Assembly (NCBI GenBank): GCA_024224995.1
Contig: JAAENB010000798.1
Coordinates: 1 to 13,279 of the forward strand
Direction of reading: 5' to 3'
DNA from: a bacterium
Lineage (GTDB): Bacteria > Spirochaetota > UBA4802 > UBA5550
Length of the DNA stretch: 13,279 bases
Under the pieces are notes generated by a model. The model ran no database searches. It had not been told where the DNA came from and saw only the letters and a list, made by a program, of their open reading frames with translations. Positions 6,880 through 13,279 of this stretch are shown one piece after another (positions within the stretch are counted from its first letter, which is position 1; each line of letters opens with the position of its first letter). The position numbers were made by a program, and so were the translations under genes.

Positions 6880-7314
6880 TTAAAAATGGCTGTTGAAAAT
6901 AACCGAAATTTTGCCAAGCCGGGCACCAAAGGTGGTGAAAAATATATCTTCCGGCACGCCAAACTCAAGAAGCTTGTCATTGATCTTGTCTACAATATCC
7001 CAGGGGTCAATATTATTGTCATCAAAGTAGAAAGAGCCTTCTTTATGATCATATTTTTCAGGGGCACTGATGGGCTCCGTAGGAACATGCAGGATGTCCG
7101 GAGGGCTCAGGGTAATTCTGAATATTTCATCATTTTCGGGGTCCTGGTCTGCTGAGAGAAGCCATGAATCGGGTAAAACCTGTTTGGTTTCAGCCAGGAT
7201 TTTAACGATTTCATAAAGCTGCGAACTATTTAATAAAATATCATTCTCTTTTTTAAGGACAACATCCCCATCAAGCTCAATACTCATGTGATGAGAATTA
7301 AGGCTGTCGGTCAT
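6880..7314 (-). CDS. Hypothetical acidic protein, 144 aa
   Basis: I do not recognise this protein. It has no signal peptide or membrane segment, so it is probably cytoplasmic. It is acidic, with a central proline- and charge-rich stretch (DPENDEIF, SPPDILHVPTEPISAPEKYDHKEG) between an N-terminal helix (SSQLYEIVKILAETK) and a C-terminal segment with WDIVDKINDKLLEFG and a final strand (KISVIFNSHF). Two in-frame ATGs lie close together. The first (7320) has GGAG only one base before it, the second (7314) has GGAG (7322-7325 on the complement) seven bases before it, so the second is chosen. A near-consensus promoter precedes it at 7362-7389. It converges with the acylphosphatase. Confidence 0.7.
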   Translation of the reverse strand: MTDSLNSHHMSIELDGDVVLKKENDILLNSSQLYEIVKILAETKQVLPDSWLLSADQDPENDEIFRITLSPPDILHVPTEPISAPEKYDHKEGSFYFDDNNIDPWDIVDKINDKLLEFGVPEDIFFTTFGARLGKISVIFNSHF

Positions 7315-7361
7315 TACCATACTCCTATAATGAATAAAATTGTTTCGGGACTGATGTGATT

Positions 7362-7389
7362 ATTATAAATAAGATCCCCATAAAGTCAA
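7362..7389 (-). promoter_or_regulatory. Sigma70-type promoter for 144-aa protein
   Basis: On the complementary strand, TTGACT (7384-7389), a 16-bp spacer and a perfect TATAAT (7362-7367) lie 48 bp before the chosen ATG at 7314. The promoter sits in the gap after the M23/coiled-coil gene, so the small gene need not depend on read-through. Confidence 0.65.
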
Positions 7390-7412
7390 GAAATAAGAGA
7401 CAGGAAAATAAA

Positions 7413-10400
7413 TTATCCTCTAAAAATATTAAAAAACCCTCTTTTTGGGTTCTTCTCTCTATTGTTATTTCTGTCAACAACCGGCAGGTCCGCATTCAGG
7501 GCTTTTTCTTCATGCTTATTATGCTCGCTCTCATCTATGCTTTTCATCAGGATTTTCAAATCCTGAGTCATCTTTCTGTTTTCCCGCTGCAGTTCCAGGA
7601 TCTGTTTATCATATGCTATTGATTGTTTTTTAACGGTTTTATTCCATGAGTCAGCAAGACCGGCTATTTCCGTATCTTTTTCCTGCCGGAGTTTGGCAAT
7701 ATCATGCCGCAGCTGTTTGTTAAGCATATTATTTAATTCAATGTCTTTTTTCAGGTTCCTGTTCTCGGGAAGATACCGTTGAGATTCTTTGTTGAACTTA
7801 AAATTGATCTGTTCCAGCGTCGATTTTTCTTTTTCAAGAAGATTGATCCGTTCACGGAATTTATTATTCCCTCGTAATAATTGATCAATATCGGATTTAA
7901 GGGTTCCTTTGTTCTTTAGAACAGAAACAATTTCTTCGGTAATATGCAGGAGCCTGTCGTAAATATGGTTTATTTTTCCCGGTTTTTCCTTGCTCCGGTC
8001 CAGGGAAGCGTGAGGGAATAGAGATGACATGGAATCAATATAATCTTCAGTCAAATCGACATATTCCTGAAGTTCTTTTTCAATTTGCTTGTGGGAATCA
8101 ACAAATGTATTAATCCTGACAATTAATTCTTTGTTGATGGCACGGGGTTCTTTGGATTTGATATCTTTCAGCTCTTGAAAAAAGGAATTCCCGTTTAAAA
8201 TGGAACTGATATTGACGATAATATCCTGAAAAAGCGAAATTTTTCCGTCCAGGCCGCCAACATCTTTTTCATGGTCCTTGTTCCTGAGATCGATCAATTT
8301 TTCATGATCGGCTATCAATTTTTTAATATGAAGCTGATGCTTTTTTTTCAGTTCCCGCTCCATTTTGTTGAACTTAAAGCTTTCGGTTTTTAAAATATGC
8401 CGGTAACTGCTGATAATTCGCCGGACCCTGTCTTTGAGCTGGTTAATAGACTCCAGGAGCTGTTCTTTTTCCGTGCCAAAGTCATTCTCCCTGTTTTTTA
8501 TTGTTTCCAGAAGAGCTTCTTTTTCGGCAAACAGTTTCTTGTTGTTCTCATTTACTTCTTTAACCTGGCGTGCAAGCTCCCTGTTTTCCTGGATCAGCCT
8601 GCCTTCTTTTTTGGCCAGTTCGGCATTAACCTGGTAAAGGCCGTAGAGTTTGTTCGAAGCGGTTCTTAGCTCTTCTTTTTTGTCTTCCTGTTCTTTTTTG
8701 AGAACATTCAGAATTTTCCTGGCTTCGTCTTTTTTTATTTTTTCGCTGTCGCGCATGGTCTCAATTTTTTTTATCTCAATTCGCTGATGAGCAACGGTTT
8801 CATACAACTCCTCAACTTTGTTTTTTTCATTCTCAATGGCAAACTCCGCCTGTTTCTTTTTTGTTTGAACGGAAGATATTTCTTTTTTAATGGATACGAT
8901 ACGTTCTTTGTAAAGATCAATGGTAATACCGTGCTCATAAAATATTTTTAAGGATGTGTCGAAACTGCCGGTATGTTCTAAAAATTCATCAAATAATTCA
9001 GGGGGAAAATAGCCTAAGGCGTCTTTGCGCAGCGTGTAGAATATCTCGTAGAGGAGCTGGTTTTTAAGAAGATTCTGTTTTACCAGGTATGGATTTCCCA
9101 GGATGTTGAACGCGGGAAGGGGAGTGGAAAAGGCAGCGGTAAAATGATGATCATAATAGTTTTGAATACCATCGGGGTTTAACCATGCAGCAGTAAGCTT
9201 TTCCAGTTCTTTTTTATTGCCGAATTCCGTTAATATTTCAATGTGCCGGATAATATAATTTCCAAAGATATTCCGGAATGAAGGGATGTATGGTAATAGA
9301 GATATGGAATCAAGCCGGATAGATTTTGTTTCACTCAGAGAGGCCATAAGCTGGTCTTCGTTGTGCAGGGGAAAGTCGAGCATTTTTTCAAGAGAGGAGC
9401 CGGTTGAAAGATCCGCTTTCCGGACAGCTTTAACAAAACAAGGATATATCGTATCTTCTATAAAATTTATGGATTTTTCAGCCGACTTTGGAGCCCCCAC
9501 AATGAAATTTTTTCCGATGTGTTTTTGCAGGGAGTTAAAAAAGTCCCCTTGCTCCATGGGCTCGTTCAGAAGTATGTCCTGGTTTTCCTCACCCGGAGTG
9601 CTGTTGGAAAGGAGAAAAGAGAAAATAGCGTTATGAACATCATTCTTGACCTCAATAGCAGAGATCTTGTTTTTATCCGTAGAATAGGGCTCCGGAGGTT
9701 TGTACCTGGTTCCGGGAGCAGCCAGGTTGGCAAGGGGGTCCAGCATGCCCCAATAGTAGAGATTTAATAAGATAGAATTGCTGATCCTGTTGACGTAGGA
9801 ATCGGCCTCTTCGTCTTCTTTCCGTACAGGGAAAATAAACCAGGGAAAGGCCAGCTCCATGGGAACAGTCACGGGGAAGGGGTATTGATTGCCCGCGTTT
9901 TCTTTTTGCGCCTCATCAAACGCAATGAACTGCCGGAATTTTTTGATTTTTTCGGCAGCAGCCTGCTTTCTTATTTCAAAGGGAAATTCGTTTAACACCG
10001 GGGCAGGAAGCTCTTTCCCGGTAATATCTTCGGTATTGATAACAGGGAGAAGAGGACTGTAACTGCTTGTAAGCTCTTGAAAGAATTCTTCCGACCCGGG
10101 GCTGAATGTGTTAAAAAAGGAATTGGCAGAATAGCTGTTAATAAAATGCTTAACCAGGGACAGGTAAAAAATTTCATAGGTACTGATAGTGGGCCAATAC
10201 CGGTTCGCGAATCGAATGAATTTTTTTTGCCGGTCTTTGCCGTTAAAAGGCATAGGATTGAGCAGTATCCTGTCTTGTATCCTGTTGCTGCTGTCTCGAA
10301 TAATCTGCCAGGCGGAAAAATGGACATGGGGACCGGAAGACCGGCCTTTGTTGCCGATAAAACCGATATTTTCGGATTTGTCCACAATATAGGTGTTTTT

Positions 10401-11621
10401 AGTTTCCAGATTTATTAAATTATTCAGCAGTTTTTCTTTCGCAATGCTTCCCCTGGAACCTTTATATTTATTATAATCATCAATATGAAGGATCTGGAAT
10501 TCCATGTCCGAAAGGGGGTCATACATCCGGTAAATATTACCACTGGGAGAACTGGGCGGCCGGACCAGGAAAGAAAGTTCACCGCTGATCATCGATTTAA
10601 TTGGCGTGTTATAGCTTCCGGCAATATCGATCCCTTTATGGATTCTTTTTCGGGGGTTGTGTATATTAAACATGGTGGTAAGCACACCGGTATTTGGAGC
10701 AATGGTTTCCTGGTGTTTTATAACAACCGGTTTTATTGGCAATGCCAGGAGTTTCGTTCTTACGGCTTTGTCGGGAACAATTGTCTCCAGAACCCATTTT
10801 CTGCAAAATTCAGGGCTTTCGGGAGTTTTTTCCCCGGTTTCCTGCAGGAACATCATCAGCAGGATAGAGGCATATAGATCAACAGGCATGGCACGGTTGT
10901 ATTGCTGCGCGTATTCGTTTACGGTGTTTTTGATAACCAGGTAATAGGGAATATTGAAAATAAGGGCTCCCATTGTTTCCCGAAAGTGCCCGGCTTCCCC
11001 GGACGTCCCCTTGTATAAAAGAGAAAATATTTTGTTGATATCATCAATATCATAGGGCTGGTTGGAATCAATCTTTGAAAAATGATGAATATTCATAATA
11101 CCGGAAAGAGCAAACTCATGGGATTTTAATTTTTTGCCCTGGTTATTATAAGCCTGAATAATGCCCTGGTTTTCCTGTTTGAGCAGTTCCAGTTTGCCGT
11201 TGATTTTTTTGGGATTATTGGCGAATTTTTTCCTGGTTTCCAGCTCCTTTTGTTTGTAGTCCAGGTAGGATTGTTTTATCGCGGAAAAGGAGGAATGAGC
11301 ATCCTGGAGATCGCGCAGGTAATCCAGGTATTTGTAAGTAAGTACAAAACTTTCAAAATATATCTTCGCGGCAATGGAGTCGGCATGCAGGAACCTGCTG
11401 TTTGATAACTCTTTTTCAAAGGGGACACCGGCAACAGGGGTGCTGTTCAACTCCCTGGTTATCTCCATTATTTTTTTTTGGTATGGGGATTCCGGTTTCG
11501 CGGCCATGAGCAGCTGCGCGGCCAGGAAGAAGAACAGGGTGATAATAACCCCGCTTTTTGCGATAAAACCGGGATTAACTGTTAGAGATTTTTTTGTTTC
11601 TTTTTTAAGACTTTTGTTCAT
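7413..11621 (-). CDS. Large M23 metallopeptidase with C-terminal coiled coil
   Basis: A 1402-residue exported or inner-membrane-anchored protein, probably a peptidoglycan hydrolase. Residues 24-40 form one hydrophobic segment, ending LLMAAKP, which could be a cleavable signal or an anchor. An alpha-helical stretch follows (80-300). Residues 320-440 contain the M23/LytM zinc site: HKGID (His328, Asp332), LHIDD (His379) and GPHVHF (His432, His434), which is the full set of ligands and catalytic histidines, with an extra ~25-residue insertion before the second half. Residues 480-900 are not recognised. Residues 905-1110 and 1160-1365 are Lys/Glu-rich heptad segments, predicted coiled coil (for example KKEQEDKKEELR). 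No clear Shine-Dalgarno precedes the ATG, but an in-frame stop lies 13-15 bases upstream, and the hydrophobic segment fits this start. It follows the propeller lipoprotein by 94 bp on the same strand. Known EnvC-type LytM proteins have the coiled coil before the peptidase; here the order is reversed. Confidence 0.85.
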   Translation of the reverse strand: MNKSLKKETKKSLTVNPGFIAKSGVIITLFFFLAAQLLMAAKPESPYQKKIMEITRELNSTPVAGVPFEKELSNSRFLHADSIAAKIYFESFVLTYKYLDYLRDLQDAHSSFSAIKQSYLDYKQKELETRKKFANNPKKINGKLELLKQENQGIIQAYNNQGKKLKSHEFALSGIMNIHHFSKIDSNQPYDIDDINKIFSLLYKGTSGEAGHFRETMGALIFNIPYYLVIKNTVNEYAQQYNRAMPVDLYASILLMMFLQETGEKTPESPEFCRKWVLETIVPDKAVRTKLLALPIKPVVIKHQETIAPNTGVLTTMFNIHNPRKRIHKGIDIAGSYNTPIKSMISGELSFLVRPPSSPSGNIYRMYDPLSDMEFQILHIDDYNKYKGSRGSIAKEKLLNNLINLETKNTYIVDKSENIGFIGNKGRSSGPHVHFSAWQIIRDSSNRIQDRILLNPMPFNGKDRQKKFIRFANRYWPTISTYEIFYLSLVKHFINSYSANSFFNTFSPGSEEFFQELTSSYSPLLPVINTEDITGKELPAPVLNEFPFEIRKQAAAEKIKKFRQFIAFDEAQKENAGNQYPFPVTVPMELAFPWFIFPVRKEDEEADSYVNRISNSILLNLYYWGMLDPLANLAAPGTRYKPPEPYSTDKNKISAIEVKNDVHNAIFSFLLSNSTPGEENQDILLNEPMEQGDFFNSLQKHIGKNFIVGAPKSAEKSINFIEDTIYPCFVKAVRKADLSTGSSLEKMLDFPLHNEDQLMASLSETKSIRLDSISLLPYIPSFRNIFGNYIIRHIEILTEFGNKKELEKLTAAWLNPDGIQNYYDHHFTAAFSTPLPAFNILGNPYLVKQNLLKNQLLYEIFYTLRKDALGYFPPELFDEFLEHTGSFDTSLKIFYEHGITIDLYKERIVSIKKEISSVQTKKKQAEFAIENEKNKVEELYETVAHQRIEIKKIETMRDSEKIKKDEARKILNVLKKEQEDKKEELRTASNKLYGLYQVNAELAKKEGRLIQENRELARQVKEVNENNKKLFAEKEALLETIKNRENDFGTEKEQLLESINQLKDRVRRIISSYRHILKTESFKFNKMERELKKKHQLHIKKLIADHEKLIDLRNKDHEKDVGGLDGKISLFQDIIVNISSILNGNSFFQELKDIKSKEPRAINKELIVRINTFVDSHKQIEKELQEYVDLTEDYIDSMSSLFPHASLDRSKEKPGKINHIYDRLLHITEEIVSVLKNKGTLKSDIDQLLRGNNKFRERINLLEKEKSTLEQINFKFNKESQRYLPENRNLKKDIELNNMLNKQLRHDIAKLRQEKDTEIAGLADSWNKTVKKQSIAYDKQILELQRENRKMTQDLKILMKSIDESEHNKHEEKALNADLPVVDRNNNREKNPKRGFFNIFRG
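7431..7451 (-). terminator. Terminator-like hairpin inside M23 gene end
   Basis: On the complementary strand, AACCC, a 7-base loop and GGGTT are followed by a short U-run (hairpin 7435-7451). It overlaps the last codons of the M23 gene, before its stop at 7413. Only five base pairs form, so the site may not terminate transcription, and its sequence is also constrained by the codons. Confidence 0.25.
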
Positions 11622-11705
11622 TGACTGTATGTACCCGGTTTATGTTTTGACTCCATTGAAGTGTTTGAAAAAGACGCCTTATATCTATTATCGTATGGAG
11701 GGGCT

Positions 11706-11725
11706 TAAAAATTACTCAATTTTTT
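11706..11725. terminator. AT-only hairpin at propeller gene stop
   Basis: AAAAATT (11707-11713) and AATTTTT (11718-11724) are exact inverted repeats around a 4-base loop that contains part of the propeller stop codon. It could be a weak bidirectional terminator, but it has no G-C pairs and the U-tract is part of the stem. Confidence 0.25.
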
Positions 11726-13279
11726 ATCCCTGAAGAGTCATATTGAACCAGGAAAATATCCCTGCCGGGGGTTGGAGAATTCCCATCCAGGTTGCCCTGG
11801 GTGTAGCCGGTAATATAAATATAATCCGATCTGAAGCAGGCTATTCCTCGAGGATTATCATGACCCGAAGAGCCCAGCTGTTTTGACCAGTCAATACCGC
11901 CGCTCTGGTTATATTTCGCCAGGAACAAGTCATTATTTCCTGCACTGATCCCATACATGTTTCCCTCGGTTGAGCCGCTAATGTAAATAAAGTCATTAGA
12001 GTCTATTGTTATATCATTGCTGGAGTCAATTTTCGTTGAGCCCGTCATTTTTGTCCATTGCCGTTTTCCGGAAGAGTTGTATCTCGACAGGAAAATATCG
12101 GAATAGCCGAATTCCAGGTTGCTATTCCCGTCAAGGTTCCCGGCGGATTGACCGGTGATAAAAATATTGCCCGATTTGTCAACAGCAACTCCCTTGCCTT
12201 CATCAGACCCCGATGTGCCAAACTGGTCGGTCCAGGACCTGTCTCCTGATGAATTGAATTTCGTAAGGAAAATATCGCTGCTGCCTGCGTATGGGTTCCC
12301 GTTCAGGCTGCCTTTGGTTCTACCGGTGATATAAATATTACCGGAACTGTCTGTAGTAAGACCATACCCGTGATCTTCGGCACTGGATCCAATTTGCCGT
12401 ATCCAGACCGGTGTTCCGGATGTGGTGTATTTGACAAGAATTATATCATCACCCGATCCTTTTTCGCTGTCATTGTAAAGAACACCGTTGGTATAGCCCG
12501 TAACATAAACACTGCCGTTATTATCCACCGCAACATTATTGCCCCGGTCTGTTTCGGAAGTGCCGAATTGTTTCTTCCAGACGGAGTTACCCAATGAATC
12601 ATATTTTATAAGAAAGATATCCATACCGCCGACCTGTGACCCCGGCACCAGTTCACCGGTTGTGTACCCGGTTATGTAAATATAACCGTCGTTATCAATG
12701 GCAACGGCCTCTGTCCGTTCATAGCCGGAAGAGCCTGGTTGCCTCACCCATTCTTGTTCCCCTGCGGGATTGAATTTTATAATAAAAATGTCATATCCTT
12801 GAGCAGTGGCACCGCTTTCCAGAACACCACTGGTATACCCTACAACATAGGCATTGCCATTGTTGTCAACAACAGTATCACCGCCGTAATCCCAGGAACC
12901 CGAACTGATCTGAACAGTCCCCTGCCAGGGATTTGCTCCGATAGTAACCGAAACTGTGTAAGTTGCCTTGCTTGAGTCTTCAGCTATCACAATATATTCC
13001 GAAGAGCCCGAACTGAAATCTACTTCCTGCCCTGAAATAGGCCAGACAGCGGCTTCCGGAGAGGCAGATATAGTGGGAGCGAAACGAGTAAGGTCACAAA
13101 TATAAGAAACTTCAATTGCTATGGTATGGTTTTCAGCATCAATAATGGCAGCCCCGGTCTGGAACTCCGATTCAAAAGAAAGAATATCTTTTCCCGAGCT
13201 GCCGGAGTCTGTAGTGGGAAGATAATCTTCCACTCCGTCACCAATTACATTGGAACAGGAAACAAAACTTAAAATAAGA
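11716..13279 (-). CDS. SBBP seven-bladed beta-propeller lipoprotein (5' partial)
   Basis: A surface or periplasmic lipoprotein whose start lies beyond the right edge. The frame stays open to the edge and its upstream residues LILSFVSC look like the end of a lipoprotein signal, so the GTG at 13233 is not a start. 520 residues are visible. After the lipidation cysteine (residue 8), residues 32-113 fit an Ig-like beta-sandwich of the DUF5018 kind: ILSFESEFQTGAAI, IDAENHTIAIEV, then VDFSSGSSEYIVIAEDSSKATYTVSV. Residues ~117 to the end hold seven SBBP repeats of ~57 residues with the core D.xGNIYITGxTxG, then DIFLxKYxxSGxxxWxxQxGSS. Seven blades make a full propeller. The last blade lacks its final W strand, while NPWQGTVQISSGS at the start supplies one, a Velcro-type closure. 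Its ligand is unknown. It probably precedes the M23 gene in the same transcript. Confidence 0.9.
   Translation of the reverse strand, partial: LILSFVSCSNVIGDGVEDYLPTTDSGSSGKDILSFESEFQTGAAIIDAENHTIAIEVSYICDLTRFAPTISASPEAAVWPISGQEVDFSSGSSEYIVIAEDSSKATYTVSVTIGANPWQGTVQISSGSWDYGGDTVVDNNGNAYVVGYTSGVLESGATAQGYDIFIIKFNPAGEQEWVRQPGSSGYERTEAVAIDNDGYIYITGYTTGELVPGSQVGGMDIFLIKYDSLGNSVWKKQFGTSETDRGNNVAVDNNGSVYVTGYTNGVLYNDSEKGSGDDIILVKYTTSGTPVWIRQIGSSAEDHGYGLTTDSSGNIYITGRTKGSLNGNPYAGSSDIFLTKFNSSGDRSWTDQFGTSGSDEGKGVAVDKSGNIFITGQSAGNLDGNSNLEFGYSDIFLSRYNSSGKRQWTKMTGSTKIDSSNDITIDSNDFIYISGSTEGNMYGISAGNNDLFLAKYNQSGGIDWSKQLGSSGHDNPRGIACFRSDYIYITGYTQGNLDGNSPTPGRDIFLVQYDSSGIKN

Noticed and set aside
7315..7320. 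ATG at 7320 as the start of the 144-residue protein
   Set aside because: GGAG is only one base upstream, which is too close; the ATG at 7314 has the correct seven-base spacing.
11622..11715. Separate promoter for the M23 gene
   Set aside because: A GATAAT-like -10 is present, but no -35 lies at an acceptable distance; co-transcription from the propeller gene is simpler.
11716..13233. GTG at 13233 as the start of the propeller protein
   Set aside because: The frame remains open to the window edge and encodes a lipoprotein-like signal end (LSFVSC) just upstream, so the true start is outside.

Overview
The window looks like chromosomal DNA from a diderm, moderately AT-rich bacterium. Evidence is several exported proteins, three with lipoprotein-type signal peptides, a periplasmic-type M23 peptidase, and good sigma70-like promoters and Shine-Dalgarno sites. 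A lipoprotein joining an Ig-like domain to SBBP beta-propeller repeats, loose lipoboxes and an SH3b/beta-helix secreted protein are reminiscent of Spirochaetota. That is a low-confidence guess from architecture; there is no rRNA or other phylogenetic marker.

Layout. Positions 1-312 are non-coding and carry two copies of a ~55-bp nested-hairpin repeat flanking a perfect 12-bp-arm palindrome. Positions 313-3684 (minus strand) hold an ABC/AAA-type ATPase gene, the translationally overlapping but truncated start of what looks like its partner gene, and then a secreted SH3b plus right-handed beta-helix protein. Positions 3810-6875 (plus strand) hold a promoter, phosphoglucomutase, a small lipoprotein with an MmpS-like pattern, a second small lipoprotein with its own strong promoter, and an acylphosphatase. 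The acylphosphatase converges, 4 bp apart, on a minus-strand block read from the right edge: a seven-bladed SBBP propeller lipoprotein (5' end outside the window), a 1402-residue M23 peptidase/coiled-coil protein, and a 144-residue orphan protein with its own promoter.

How the genes may work together. Only pgm (glucose 1-phosphate/glucose 6-phosphate) and the acylphosphatase have a recognisable cytoplasmic metabolic role. Most other products are predicted to act in the envelope: the M23 protein on peptidoglycan, the propeller and the small proteins at a membrane surface, and the beta-helix protein outside the inner membrane. The ATPase with its decapitated partner resembles a decayed two-gene ATPase/TOPRIM-type module of the kind found among defence-like operons.

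I found no intact new multi-gene system. The most unusual items are the truncated ATPase partner, the inverted-architecture M23/coiled-coil giant, the MmpS-like lipoprotein, and the paired hairpin repeats at the left edge, which may continue outside the window.
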